Below are positions 24,404 to 34,154 of a stretch of 64,000 nucleotides of DNA, piece by piece (the stretch's first letter is position 1; each line of letters opens with the position of its first letter). The notes under the pieces were generated by a model. The model saw only the letters and a program-made list of their open reading frames with translations. It did not search any database and had not been told where the DNA came from. Position numbers and translations under genes: made by a program. Origin of the DNA: Planctomycetota bacterium (GTDB taxonomy: Bacteria; Planctomycetota; Planctomycetia; Pirellulales; Pirellulaceae); contig CAUJHS010000031.1 in assembly GCA_963204915.1 (NCBI GenBank), forward strand, positions 124,001 to 188,000, read 5' to 3'.

Positions 24404-25846
24404 ATGTTCAGCGATGAGTTGGCGTCTGCGCCTCCGGCCGTGATCGGCAGGCGCAATCTGGTCGTCTCGCCAGACACCGTCCTGGCGCAGCAACTGGCTG
24501 GCTGGTTAGAGCGGGATTTCGGCTGCCAGACCGCGTTGGCTTACAATCAAGAGCAAGCACAACAACTTTTGGATCGCAACGGCTTCGGGGCCGTGTTTTT
24601 TGACACGCGCCACGTCGACGCCGGGATGCGCACCGTGTTCCTGCAAGCCCTGGGGCACTATCCGCCGGACATTCCCACCATCGCCATTACCGATCCCGGC
24701 GCCGACGACCGGGTGTTGCCGAACCAAGGCTATCGTTTTCACGCCAGCCTGGCCGCGCCGTTCAGCCTGAGCGAGCTTTCGACGCTCTTGTGCCATCGTA
24801 TCGCCACGGCGCTGTTCGCCAAAGCCGGCGAACCGCAGGCGCCTTGGGAAGTTCCTTTTGGGCAGATCGTCTATCGCACGTTCTGCCGCGAATTTCGCGA
24901 ATCGCTGGCGAATGTGGCCCATGTGGCCCGTCGCGATGTGACGATGCTGTTAGTCGGAGAGACCGGCACGGGGAAAACCACCCTGGCCCGGCAAATTCAC
25001 CTGATGTCGTCTCGGGCCTCCCATTCGCTCTTGACGGTCGCTTGCGGCGCCTTGTCGAGCGAGTTGGTCGAAAGCGAATTGTTTGGTCACGTGAAAGGCG
25101 CGTTCACTGGCGCCGATCGCAACAAAATTGGCAAGTTCGAGGCCGCCGGCCAAGGCACGCTGCTGCTGGATGAGATCGACGTTTTGACGCCTTCGCAACA
25201 AGCAAGCTTGCTGCGCGTGATCGAGTCGGGCGAGTTCGAGCCGGTCGGTTCGAACGAGACACACCACTCGCAGGCCCGACTTGTGGTGGCCACGAATGTC
25301 GACTTGAATTCCCTGATGGAAAGCGGGCACTTCCGCAGCGACTTGTACTATCGTCTTAATATGCTCGAGTTTCACATCCCCCCGCTGCGCAAGCGGCGGC
25401 TGGACATTGTGCCGCTTACCTTGAGCTTTATCGACGAGTTTCGCACCTCGCACGATGTCGAGATCCGGCGCATCGACCCCGAGTTTTTGTCGTGCCTGGT
25501 GGCGTACGACTGGCCGGGCAACGTGCGTGAGCTGAAAAACCATATTCGCCGCGCGGTGCTGTTCTGCCGCAACGGCGAACTGACGCCGTTCGACCTGGCG
25601 CCGGTTATCGCCAACGCCAAACGACATGCCGAAATTATCGAAATGTCGGGTGGTTCGCCCGAAACGCTCAACGAGAAAATGGCGTGCACGGAAGTCGAAA
25701 TTCTCGAACAGGCGCTGCGCGATCACGGCTACAACCGCACCGCAACCGCACAGTCGTTGGGAATCAGCCGCGTGGGGTTGTACAAGAAGATGAAGAAGTA
25801 CGGACTGCTCGGTCTGCACGCCGACAAGCCGACGGCCAACTCGTAA
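24404..25846 (+). CDS. Sigma-54-dependent transcriptional activator with degenerate receiver
   Basis: The ATG at 24404 follows AGGGG, giving 480 residues; the longer frame to 24089 has no support. The N-terminal receiver-like domain keeps FFDTR at the phosphorylation position but has VSPD for the acidic pair and LAAPF where LxKPF is usual. The AAA+ domain is complete: Walker A GETGTGKTT, ESELFGH, the sigma-54 loop GAFTGA, Walker B TLLLDEID and an arginine region YYRLNMLEFHIPPLR. A Fis-type helix-turn-helix closes the protein (NRTATAQSLGISRVGLYKKM). The target promoters are unknown. Confidence 0.9.
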   Translation: MFSDELASAPPAVIGRRNLVVSPDTVLAQQLAGWLERDFGCQTALAYNQEQAQQLLDRNGFGAVFFDTRHVDAGMRTVFLQALGHYPPDIPTIAITDPGADDRVLPNQGYRFHASLAAPFSLSELSTLLCHRIATALFAKAGEPQAPWEVPFGQIVYRTFCREFRESLANVAHVARRDVTMLLVGETGTGKTTLARQIHLMSSRASHSLLTVACGALSSELVESELFGHVKGAFTGADRNKIGKFEAAGQGTLLLDEIDVLTPSQQASLLRVIESGEFEPVGSNETHHSQARLVVATNVDLNSLMESGHFRSDLYYRLNMLEFHIPPLRKRRLDIVPLTLSFIDEFRTSHDVEIRRIDPEFLSCLVAYDWPGNVRELKNHIRRAVLFCRNGELTPFDLAPVIANAKRHAEIIEMSGGSPETLNEKMACTEVEILEQALRDHGYNRTATAQSLGISRVGLYKKMKKYGLLGLHADKPTANS

Positions 25847-25998
25847 CACGCCACGCGCCGCGCCAGCAAGGGATTGTTTCTTTCTCGGAGCAGCGAACCG
25901 TGGACAAACTCCCCACGGTTTCAGGCCGCAGTTTGCAAAAGCGCCTGCTCCTGTGGCGCCTTTGCAAAGTCGCAAGGAAAACGGGCGAAACCGCGTTG

Positions 25999-28416
25999 TT
26001 ACTTCTTGGCGGTGCGGGCCAGAGCGGCGGAGCGCTGGGGACCCACGGCTAGCGCGATCCAACCGTCGCGAATCACGAGTTGCGTGACTTCGTGATTGGC
26101 AAGTTTCTCGTTCTGCGCGATTCGCGCCGGCATCAACTCCAGCGCCCGACTTTCGCTAAACACCTTGGCGAAGATCGCACGGAGGGCGAGTTGATCGCGG
26201 AAGCGGAGCTTGTCGCCGGTCAATTCGATATAGCCGTCGCGCACCATCCGTGCGGAAAGTCCGTTCGCTTCGGTGCGATACGTGGCCCCGGCCATAATGT
26301 TCCGCCAGGTGTGGCCGTCGGTCTGAAGTTCAGCCAATCGGAGTGTGACCCGAGCACGGCCTTCGTTCAGTTCGACGCGCACCGGATCTTCGGCGGCGAA
26401 ACGCACCGTGACGTTCTCCGGCAAGTCGTCCGGAACATTTGCTCCATCGCCTCCTATGGCTTGCACGACTTCGCGGAAGATCGTGGGCAAGTTCGCCTCT
26501 CGGTCCGCCAGCGGCAAACGCCCAAGTGCGTTGTTCACCGCCGAGTCGTGCACTTGCACGCTCAGCAGGCTGTCGGCCAGCGCTTGCGGCCGCGCGGTGT
26601 GCGCGCCGAGCTGCAGGTCGCCCGCCAGGCGGTATCGTCCCACAAGCCGAGACTCGGTGGTTTGCAGGCTAATGGGCGAGGCGAACAAGGAGAGATCCTC
26701 CAGCGGTTTGCCCACCACGGTCTGCACGCGCGACTTCAGTTCGTCCAAGTGTTTGCCCGCTTCCTCGTCCAGGCGTGCGGCGGCGCGCCGAGCAACTTTT
26801 TGTTCGGCTTCGCGTCGAGCGTCCAGTCGGGCGTCGGCGTGGCCGCGTCGCGCAATCGACTGCGCCAGCAGATTGACCACAGGTACGTTATCGTAGTCCG
26901 TGGCCACGTCTTGCAGGTTATCGTAGACGCGTGCTTCGGCCGAGGCCGGGCCCATGTGGAGGACTCCGCCGTCGAACACAATCTCTTTCTGGGCGGTGAA
27001 CCAGGCTTGCCCTTGGCTGTAAAACACCGCGCCGCTTTTGGACGACTGCGTGTCGGTGGTTACTTGCCCCTTGGCTTCGAGCATCAGCCGCAGCCGATGC
27101 GGGTCGGGCAGGACGCGAAACGCGACTTCCGACGTTGTTTGGCTCTGGCCTTTCACCTGGGCGCCGACGATCTGGTCGGTCACGGTTTCAACCGAGGTTG
27201 ACGTTTGCGGACCCAGCAATTGCAGCAAGTCTTGCGAAACCGCCACGCGCACGTTGGCGTTTCGGTAGTGCGCATCGACGTAGTTCGCCAAATCGTTGGT
27301 CGAGCGATGACTTGCCCAACTCAACCGATTGCGGTAGTCGACCACCTGGCGGGCCAGCGCCGCCGAGGGTTGTTGTTCGTACGCCTCAAGGGTTTCGAGC
27401 ATCTCGGAATAATCCAGCGGCGCGTGAGTCCACGCACGCAGTTCCGACGCCATATCTTGGAACTCGGGACGCGCCACAAAGCGGCGTTGTTCGGACGTTA
27501 AGCCCGGCCACTCCAGTCGGCGCAGCACGCGCTGCGCGTGACGGCGGCGAAGCTGCACATCGGCTTTGGAGCCGGCTTCCGCCAGAAGGCGTGTTGGTCC
27601 GATGAGTAAATAACGCCGCCAATCGCTCGAGCGACGGCTTTGTCCTAACACGGCGTCGGCCGCATCAAGCCGCGTCAGCATCTCGTCGGTCGTTGCGGCA
27701 ACGGGCTGCGTTAGCGCTGCGGGCTGACCTGCCAAGGTGTGAATTTGTCGCCAGAGCGTGACGCGGCGCGAAATGGCGTAGGCCGCCGCCCGGACCAAGC
27801 TTTGCTCCTCGGCGGTCTCCAAACCGGCAGCCAGGGGTTCGGCTTGCTCGGCAAGTTGCGCTAGCCGGTCCAGCGCTTGGGCCGCCTCGACGTCGTCGAG
27901 TGCGGTCAATCGGGCCAGGTGTTCGATTTGCGTCAGGGCGCGATTCGCCCAGTTCTCGGTCGCGGGAGACGCCGCCACGTTCGTCAGTTGCGTCCACAAC
28001 GCCGCAGGCATGGGCCAAGGCGAGGAGGGCGGCGCCGAGACATCCAGCGCCGCTTCGTCGCTTGCGTCGGAGGCGCCCTCTTGGGCGTCAAACTCCGGCG
28101 CCAGCGGGAGCGAAAGAATCCAGTTCTCTGAGGCTTCGACCGTGGGTGGTTCTACGGGCGCGGCGTCCAACGAAACGCGCTTGGCCACCAGCGGCAGCAC
28201 TTCGGCCTCCCGGCGAGGAACGGCAAATTCCTCCCAGGACGGCAAGTTTGCCGACGGCGAAGACAGCGCCGGTGGCGGAGTCCAGGACGACGCTTCCGGA
28301 GGAGCTGACGCCACCGAGGGCGCCGTTTGGGAATTGGGCGGATCCACAAGCCACGCGAAAATTCCGCAGCCTGCTCCTATTAACATGCCCGCAACCGGCG
28401 AACGCATCTTCTTCAT
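25999..28416 (-). CDS. Large membrane-anchored protein of unknown function
   Basis: The ATG at 28416 (ribosome site GGAGGA) gives an N-terminal anchor, MKKMRSPVAGMLIGAGCGIF, and about 805 residues. The upstream extension of 61 residues is disregarded. A Pro/Ser linker is followed by an alpha-helical region to about 330. A beta-rich half follows, with repeated statements of the kind VQTVVGKPLEDLSLFASP and VRFAAEDPVRVELNEGRARVTL. I recognise no family. The gene is divergent from the metallophosphoesterase gene with 160 bp between. Confidence 0.6.
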   Translation of the reverse strand: MKKMRSPVAGMLIGAGCGIFAWLVDPPNSQTAPSVASAPPEASSWTPPPALSSPSANLPSWEEFAVPRREAEVLPLVAKRVSLDAAPVEPPTVEASENWILSLPLAPEFDAQEGASDASDEAALDVSAPPSSPWPMPAALWTQLTNVAASPATENWANRALTQIEHLARLTALDDVEAAQALDRLAQLAEQAEPLAAGLETAEEQSLVRAAAYAISRRVTLWRQIHTLAGQPAALTQPVAATTDEMLTRLDAADAVLGQSRRSSDWRRYLLIGPTRLLAEAGSKADVQLRRRHAQRVLRRLEWPGLTSEQRRFVARPEFQDMASELRAWTHAPLDYSEMLETLEAYEQQPSAALARQVVDYRNRLSWASHRSTNDLANYVDAHYRNANVRVAVSQDLLQLLGPQTSTSVETVTDQIVGAQVKGQSQTTSEVAFRVLPDPHRLRLMLEAKGQVTTDTQSSKSGAVFYSQGQAWFTAQKEIVFDGGVLHMGPASAEARVYDNLQDVATDYDNVPVVNLLAQSIARRGHADARLDARREAEQKVARRAAARLDEEAGKHLDELKSRVQTVVGKPLEDLSLFASPISLQTTESRLVGRYRLAGDLQLGAHTARPQALADSLLSVQVHDSAVNNALGRLPLADREANLPTIFREVVQAIGGDGANVPDDLPENVTVRFAAEDPVRVELNEGRARVTLRLAELQTDGHTWRNIMAGATYRTEANGLSARMVRDGYIELTGDKLRFRDQLALRAIFAKVFSESRALELMPARIAQNEKLANHEVTQLVIRDGWIALAVGPQRSAALARTAKK

Positions 28417-28576
28417 AGGTGCGGTTCGGCTCCTCCATTCCGTCAGATGCAGTGTCTCCGTTCGTCCTATCAGAATCGGACTGCGGCGGCGGAAAAGTGG
28501 AGCGCGAACCGTCGCCCCCGCACGACTGTCCACAAATAGCACCTTGCGCGTTCGGGATATACCATTGCCGCCTACT

Positions 28577-29410
28577 ATGCGTGTTACATGGATCAGCACC
28601 GAACCTCTTGCAGAACTCCCCTACCTTAACGCGGGGCGTCGCAAGGGGGAGATCCTCGAAGACCGATTGCCGGTTTTCGACGCGCTGGTGGACCGCCTGC
28701 CCACGGGACTTGACGCCTTAGTGGCGACCGCCGACTTACAGTTCCGCGAACGACCTAACGGCAGGCACCACCATGGTTTACGCCTGCTTGGCGAGACTGT
28801 GCCGGAGTGGCTGACTGAGGAAATTCTCCCCCAACTTGGGGTCGACAATCCGCAATGCGTCGGCGCGCTGCTTTGCGGCGACTTCTACACCGTTCCCGCG
28901 CTCGACAAGCGCGGAGGCATTGGCGACGTAACCGATGTCTGGCGCTGTTTCCGCGAAGCCTTCGGCTGGACCGCCGGAGTTGCGGGCAACCACGATTCTT
29001 TTGGACCCGAAGCCGCGCCGCGGCCCCGACTTTCGCCACGCCAGGGCTATTTTTTCCTCGACGAAGAGGTGGCTGAGACCGCCGGACTTCGCGTGGCGGG
29101 GGTTGGTGGAGTCATTGGCGATCCAAAACGTCTACAACGTCGATGCGAAGAAGACTACCTGAACGCTTTTGCCGCGGTGTTGGACCATCGGCCCGATGTG
29201 TTGCTGTGCCACGATGGCCCAGAAGGCGCCGAGCGCGGGCAGGCTGGTTCGCCCACGGTGCGCGAAATTGTAGAAGTCTACCCGCCGGGGCTGATCGTGC
29301 GCGGCCATGCGCACTGGTCCAACCCTCTGGCGACGCTCGCCAACGGCGCCCAAGTGTTGAACGTCGATTCGCGCGTCGTCATCTTGCGTCCTGCGCCGGA
29401 GCGCGAATAA
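28577..29410 (+). CDS. Metallophosphoesterase
   Basis: Within the longer open frame the ATG at 28577 is the sensible start, giving 277 residues and leaving the divergent intergenic space free. Calcineurin-type motifs are seen: GDFYTVP, GNHDSFG, LLCHDGPEG and GHAHWSN. These supply most of the metal-binding residues. The first D-x-H motif at the N-terminus is not obvious, so the active site may be incomplete. The substrate is unknown. Confidence 0.75.
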   Translation: MRVTWISTEPLAELPYLNAGRRKGEILEDRLPVFDALVDRLPTGLDALVATADLQFRERPNGRHHHGLRLLGETVPEWLTEEILPQLGVDNPQCVGALLCGDFYTVPALDKRGGIGDVTDVWRCFREAFGWTAGVAGNHDSFGPEAAPRPRLSPRQGYFFLDEEVAETAGLRVAGVGGVIGDPKRLQRRCEEDYLNAFAAVLDHRPDVLLCHDGPEGAERGQAGSPTVREIVEVYPPGLIVRGHAHWSNPLATLANGAQVLNVDSRVVILRPAPERE

Positions 29411-29530
29411 TCCCGCGGCAAACGGACGGGTCAAAGGCCAGACGCTTGCCAGGGCGCTCTTCGGCAAGCCATGATAGTCGGCGTTCCTGTCCACATCTTT
29501 GGCTTCCTGCCGCGGGAGGAGACTTCGCCC

Positions 29531-30304
29531 ATGCGCCGCGTTTGTTTTGTGTTGGGAGTTTGCTGCTGTCTGGGGATTTTTGGCGCTCGGTTCGCGTTTG
29601 CCAAAGAACCGGCTTCGGGCATCACGGCTACATTCTCGATTGTGGCGGTCGATCCCGATACCGGCGTCGTGGGTGCGGCCGTGGCGAGCAAGTTTCCCGC
29701 GGTCGGCCGCGTGGTGCCGTATTTGCGAGCGGGCGTCGGCGGCTTTTGTACGCAACATTATCATGTGCCGCGCTGGGGGGAACCCGCGCTGGAGGCGCTG
29801 GCCGCAGGAGCCGCTCCCGAGCAAGTGATTGCCGATCTCTTGCGAAACGACCCGCAGCGCGAACAGCGGCAACTGGCGATCATCGACATGGCCGGCCGTG
29901 CGGCCATCCATAACCCCACGCAAGCGCCGCAAGACAGCCGCTACTGGGCCGCCATGACGGGCCGGTTCTATTGCTGCCAAGGCAACACGCTGGTGGGTCG
30001 AGAAGTCGTTACCGAAATGGCCCGCGCCTACGAAGACACGGAGGGCAGCCTGGCCGATCGTTTGATGGCGGCCTTGATTGCCGCCGATTGCGTGGGCGGC
30101 GATCATCGCGGCCGGTTAGGCGCAGGGCTGCGTCTGGCGAAAACCGGGGTGGAAGGTTACTGGCTCGAACTCCATGTCGATGAAAGCGCTGACGCCGTAA
30201 TCGAGCTGGCAAAGAAATACGTGGAACTGAAACACGACGCAAAAGGCGCCTGGCGCGGCGGGCAATCGCCGTTTGTGCACCCTTGCCCTGATCGCCAAAA
30301 GTAA
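29531..30304 (+). CDS. DUF1028 protein with signal peptide
   Basis: The ATG at 29531 follows GGGAGGAGA and starts a signal peptide ending RFAFAKE. Residues about 30-215 match DUF1028 (TFSIVAVDPDTGVVGAAVAS, GVGGFCTQ, YWAAMTGRFYCCQGNTLVG, GDHRGRLGAGLRLAK), which adopts an Ntn-hydrolase-like fold. The length of 257 is typical. The reaction is unknown. Confidence 0.85.
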   Translation: MRRVCFVLGVCCCLGIFGARFAFAKEPASGITATFSIVAVDPDTGVVGAAVASKFPAVGRVVPYLRAGVGGFCTQHYHVPRWGEPALEALAAGAAPEQVIADLLRNDPQREQRQLAIIDMAGRAAIHNPTQAPQDSRYWAAMTGRFYCCQGNTLVGREVVTEMARAYEDTEGSLADRLMAALIAADCVGGDHRGRLGAGLRLAKTGVEGYWLELHVDESADAVIELAKKYVELKHDAKGAWRGGQSPFVHPCPDRQK

Positions 30305-30388
30305 CCGCCCGCGGCCAAGGAACGAGCGCAAGGAAGCAGCGCGACGCCACGGCGCGCTGCGTGCGAAGTTGTCACACGCTCCCACGCG

Positions 30389-31231
30389 TTACACGTTGAA
30401 GCGGCGGTAGTAGGCTTGGGCGCCGCAATGGATGGCGTAGCACACCAAGCCAAAGCCCACAAGCGACAATAGCCATGGGCCATACGGCTGTTGTGCGAGA
30501 AGTTCGAGCGCCTCGCGCGAGTTCTTGGTTTGACTCGGGTCGAGCCGCACCGCCGCTACCACCACAAACGCCCCGATGATGAAAAACGTCAAACCGCGGG
30601 CGGCCAACCCCACCGAGCCAGCGTATCGCGCGGTCTTTTCTTCGGTCTCGTTCATCGCATGGTAGGGGTACTTTTTCATGAAGCGCTGGGTCCAGGCGCT
30701 GTAAAGTTCATAGCAGGCGAACCCTAGAATGCCGAGTCCCACCGCGGCGACGATTAACATGCCTCCGGGCAGAGCCAAGACGCGCGCTACCAGACCGTCT
30801 TCACCACTTCCGGACTTATTGATCAGGGAAACGGGCGCGGCATAGACGGCCAGCGCCATATGTAAGACTCCGTTGATGGCGTAACCGACGCGGCGCAATA
30901 GATCTTTCGTTTCCGTACCACGATATTCCGGATCGACCGCCGCTTCGACAAATCGCCATAGGGCATAACCCGCCAGACCGAGGGCGGTTAACCATAACAA
31001 GGTGTGCCCGAACGGTTGATGACCGATCGTTTCAATCGCATCGGTCGAGCCCATCGCCCGGCCGTCGCCCCAGCCGGTGGCCAGCGCCATCACGCCGATG
31101 ATGCCATACACCACGGCCTTAGTGGCGAAGCCGGCGCGTCCGGCCCATTCGATCCATTCTCCATGATGCGCTACGACTTCCTGTGTCTTTTGCTGTACCT
31201 CGGCGGCCTTTTGTTGTACTTCGGAAGCCAT
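30389..31231 (-). CDS. DUF1206 six-helix membrane protein
   Basis: The start at 31231 (MASEVQQ) is preferred to the ATG three codons earlier. The 280-residue protein has six predicted membrane helices arranged as three DUF1206-type pairs. Each pair starts with a GWxxRxGF-like helix (WIEWAGRAGFATKAVVYGI, LLRRVGYAINGVLHMALA, YAGSVGLAARGLTFFIIGA). The role is unknown. Confidence 0.85.
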   Translation of the reverse strand: MASEVQQKAAEVQQKTQEVVAHHGEWIEWAGRAGFATKAVVYGIIGVMALATGWGDGRAMGSTDAIETIGHQPFGHTLLWLTALGLAGYALWRFVEAAVDPEYRGTETKDLLRRVGYAINGVLHMALAVYAAPVSLINKSGSGEDGLVARVLALPGGMLIVAAVGLGILGFACYELYSAWTQRFMKKYPYHAMNETEEKTARYAGSVGLAARGLTFFIIGAFVVVAAVRLDPSQTKNSREALELLAQQPYGPWLLSLVGFGLVCYAIHCGAQAYYRRFNV

Positions 31232-31333
31232 GGGCAACACTCGTCAGAAACGGAAGGATAAATCGCCGCCGTACATAGAGCAATTTGCGTTCCCATGACG
31301 AAACTTCGTGCCGCGACGGTGCAACCCCGGCAT

Positions 31334-31444
31334 GGCTTGGCGCAAAAATAGGGAAGGCGCCGCAAGATGTCGGGTGGGGTGTGCCCACCAAACATACAGG
31401 CGGTTGTGGTGAGCACCGCCCACCCTCCATTTTTTGGCAAAGCC
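31334..31444. mobile_element. Miniature inverted-repeat element, copy 1
   Basis: This 111-bp sequence is bounded by GGCTTGGCGC at the left and TTGGCAAAGCC at the right. Internally it has GGCGCCGCAAGATGTCGG and an inverted GGTGGG/CCCACC core. A second copy of 110 bp in the same orientation lies at 48777-48886. It is non-coding. It occupies most of the gap between DUF1206 and the next gene. Confidence 0.75.
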
Positions 31445-31569
31445 GCTGCGGTATGATGAAAGACCAAGATTCGCGTCTTGGCGACGAAACCTGAAGGGAG
31501 CGCCATTTCGGGCTTCCCTTCGCCCCGGCGACGACCATGCTTCGCCCTACTTTACGTTGAGGAGCCGCC

Positions 31570-32094
31570 ATGTCTGATCCGAGCCGTCATGCCCGCGAGC
31601 GGGGAATTGTCGAACAGATTTTGCGTCGCATTCCCGGCTTCAAAGGTTATTTGGACAAAGAATATCGCCGCGACAGCGACTACCTCACTCGCACCTGGAT
31701 GGCCGACCGGCTTCAAGCAAGCAAACGCTCGTTGGACGACTACATGCGCAATCTGGTCGACCAAGGCGACTTGGAGGCCATGCCCACCTGCGAACGCTTG
31801 CGCACGCGGCTGGACGGCGCGATTTCTCGCCTACGCGGCGCGGTGCGCGGATACAGCGGCCTGTTTGATTACGTCCAAGTGAACGAGAAGCTGCTCGAAG
31901 AAGTCTACGAACACGACTTAGCGCTTGTGAACGATGTCGACAATCTGGCCGACGCCATCGAGCGGCTGCCGAAGTCGTCCGAGCCGCCGTCGCAAACGAT
32001 CCCCGAACTGATGGAGCGCGTCAACAAGGTGGACGAAAAGATCGGCCACCGAGGCGACTTGCTCAAAGGGCTTGGCCCCGAAGAACCGATGTGA
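31570..32094 (+). CDS. Conserved helical protein of unknown function
   Basis: The 174-residue protein starts at an ATG with ribosome site TGAGGAG nearby. It is charged and almost wholly helical (VEQILRRIPGFKGYLDKEYRR, DYVQVNEKLLEEVYEHDLAL), with no membrane segment or Cys pair. The pattern is that of a cytoplasmic coiled-coil or helical-bundle protein. No family is recognised. Confidence 0.6.
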   Translation: MSDPSRHARERGIVEQILRRIPGFKGYLDKEYRRDSDYLTRTWMADRLQASKRSLDDYMRNLVDQGDLEAMPTCERLRTRLDGAISRLRGAVRGYSGLFDYVQVNEKLLEEVYEHDLALVNDVDNLADAIERLPKSSEPPSQTIPELMERVNKVDEKIGHRGDLLKGLGPEEPM

Positions 32095-32156
32095 TGGCTT
32101 ACCCCATTCCCGCGCGCTCGTTGATGACAACCGCGTGACGCCGCAGCGGCGCTGCG

Positions 32157-32621
32157 TTACGCCCAAGTTTTAGCGCGGGCGGCGGTTTCGCGCTGGAGAG
32201 CGTGTGCGGCCTCGATGCGCGTTTGGATCAGGTGCGGCATCCACATGGCCCGATCGACCGTCTCGATCAATACATTCGGATCAAACGGCTTGCTCAGGTA
32301 GTACGCGCCTCCCGCTTGTTGCGTCAGGGCGACAATGTGCGGATCGCGCGAGGCGGAAACAAACATCACCGGAATGTCGCGCAGGACCGGGTCGGCCTTC
32401 AAATCTCGGCAAAAGTCCAAACCGCTTTCTTCGCCGAGGTGCGTGTCGCACAGAATCAAGTCGGGCGCCAACGTTCGGGCGGCTTTCCAAGCCGCTTCCG
32501 TGTCGCGAGCGCAGTGGCATTCAAACCCTTGCTGATGTAACACCGCCGCCACTCCCGTGAGCATCAGGGGGTCGTGATCCACGATCACAATCACGCCGCG
32601 CTCCAGGTACGCATTGCTCAT
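32157..32621 (-). CDS. Single-domain response regulator
   Basis: The ATG at 32621 gives 154 residues, nearly all one receiver domain: IVIVDHDPL for the acidic pocket, LILCDTHLG for the phosphorylated Asp, VSAS for the Thr/Ser position and LSKPFDP for Lys. About 30 residues of helix follow (IQTRIEAAHALQRET). There is no output domain, so it probably acts through partners. No cognate kinase is adjacent. Confidence 0.9.
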   Translation of the reverse strand: MSNAYLERGVIVIVDHDPLMLTGVAAVLHQQGFECHCARDTEAAWKAARTLAPDLILCDTHLGEESGLDFCRDLKADPVLRDIPVMFVSASRDPHIVALTQQAGGAYYLSKPFDPNVLIETVDRAMWMPHLIQTRIEAAHALQRETAARAKTWA

Positions 32622-33222
32622 GGAAGGTCCACTGTGAAAAAGATGACGCCCCGAACCACCGACGATGAACCGTTCGCTTCGGCCGCTCTTCTTGAGGTTC
32701 GACCAGCCAGGGAATGCGAAGTGCGAGTTTCTTGCGCTGCCGGAACGTCGGTCATCGTCGGTGCGGTTGCCGGAACAACGCCAGGCGGCGCAGAACGCGT
32801 GTTCGGCAGAATTGGGACGAACGGCTTGTCGCGACGCCCTCGCCCCTGCGGTTTGAGCATGCCCCTGCACCGCAGTATTGGGAACGAGGAAACCGTTCCA
32901 TCCCACATTCTGCCAAACATCACCCTGAGCTCGCATTCCGCACACCCCACGCATGCGAAATGCGACACACCACCCACGGAAAGTCGATCCCCTACGTCTT
33001 TCCGTTGCTGTGTATTATCGCCATTTGACCCAAAGCCCGCGATTGATTCCCAAGGAAAACGCTTTCCAGCTTCGCACGAAAGCACAACGTGCCGGATCTA
33101 TCGTCTTTGCCGGCGCCGGCCGATTTCGACTGCGGTCCGAACCGTTTGACCTGATTTCTGTTACGATGATCCCAACCCTCGGACGCGGCGGGCAAGGGGT
33201 CGTTTCTTCATTGAGCGCCAGG
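32622..33222. other. Long divergent intergenic region
   Basis: About 600 bp lie between the response regulator and the acetyltransferase. Open frames here have no recognisable content and lack ribosome sites. I see no repeat or RNA structure I can support. Confidence 0.5.
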
Positions 33223-34116
33223 ATGAATCAGCAGCCCATAAACGATCTTCTTACGCCGCGAATGGTATTACGCTCGCTGTCGCTTCCCGTGCTCGAAGCG
33301 TGGTTAGCCCAGGATGAGCCGCGTGTGGAGTCGCTTCTGGGTTTACAGCTTCCCGACGAATGGCGAGAAGAGCGGCCCTTCATCGAACTGCGGCGCAACG
33401 ACTGTCTTCAAGACCCGGCGTATGCGCCCTGGTCATTGCGCGCGTTGGGGCTGCGCGAATCGGGCGAAATGATTGGCCACATCGGCTTTCACACGCGGCC
33501 CGACCCCGAGTACCTACGCCCCTATACGCCGCACGGGGTGGAATTGGGTTACACGATTTACGCCAAACATCGCCGCCAAGGCTACGCCGAAGAAGCGATT
33601 GCCGGTTTGCTGGCTTGGGCGCACAACACACATAACGTACGGTGCTTTGTGATTTCGGTGGCGCCGCACAATGAGCCGTCCCGCAAGTTGGCGGCCAAGC
33701 TCGGATTCCAACGCATCGGCGGCCACGAAGACGACGTGGACGGCTACGAAGATATCTACTCGCTCTCGGGCGAGGCGTTGACGCGCCTTGCCGAGCGTGC
33801 CAAGGTGGAGATTGGAAGCAACCCTCAGCAAGGAGCCCCCATGGACGAAGGTTTTGATCTCGACGAAAGTTTGGTGGAAGTTTATCGAGCCGAGAACGCT
33901 CCTCAGGCGCATGTCGTGAGCGATCGTCTGGAAGCAGAGGGTATTCCGGCCCGCGTGGATGGCGACTTCCTCCAAGGAGCGCTCGGCGGGCTGCCGGTGG
34001 GCTGGAGCGCGTCGCCGCGCGTGTTGGTCGCGGAATCGTACGCCAAGAAGGCGCGCCAGATCATCGCCGCCATCGAACGAGAAAAGTCGCTCGAACAGAG
34101 TGAGTTCGAAGACTAA
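33223..34116 (+). CDS. GNAT acetyltransferase fused to a DUF2007 domain
   Basis: The start is taken at ATG 33223; a TTG at 33211 behind AAGGGG or an ATG at 33166 are alternatives. Residues about 10-180 are a RimJ-type GNAT domain (TPRMVLRSLSLPVLEAWL, VELGYTIYAKHRRQGYAEEA, NEPSRKLAAKLGFQRIG), where the R-x-x-G-x-A segment binds acetyl-CoA. Residues about 220-285 are DUF2007 (VEVYRAENAPQAHVVSDRL to VLVAESYAKKARQII), a small signal-transduction-like domain. The fusion looks continuous with no frameshift. Confidence 0.8.
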   Translation: MNQQPINDLLTPRMVLRSLSLPVLEAWLAQDEPRVESLLGLQLPDEWREERPFIELRRNDCLQDPAYAPWSLRALGLRESGEMIGHIGFHTRPDPEYLRPYTPHGVELGYTIYAKHRRQGYAEEAIAGLLAWAHNTHNVRCFVISVAPHNEPSRKLAAKLGFQRIGGHEDDVDGYEDIYSLSGEALTRLAERAKVEIGSNPQQGAPMDEGFDLDESLVEVYRAENAPQAHVVSDRLEAEGIPARVDGDFLQGALGGLPVGWSASPRVLVAESYAKKARQIIAAIEREKSLEQSEFED

Positions 34117-34154
34117 CCCGCCTTGTGCGGGCGGCGCTTGACAACATGGGCGTG

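Noticed and set aside
32622-33085. Minus-strand gene between response regulator and acetyltransferase
   Set aside because: No recognisable motif or ribosome site; composition looks non-coding.
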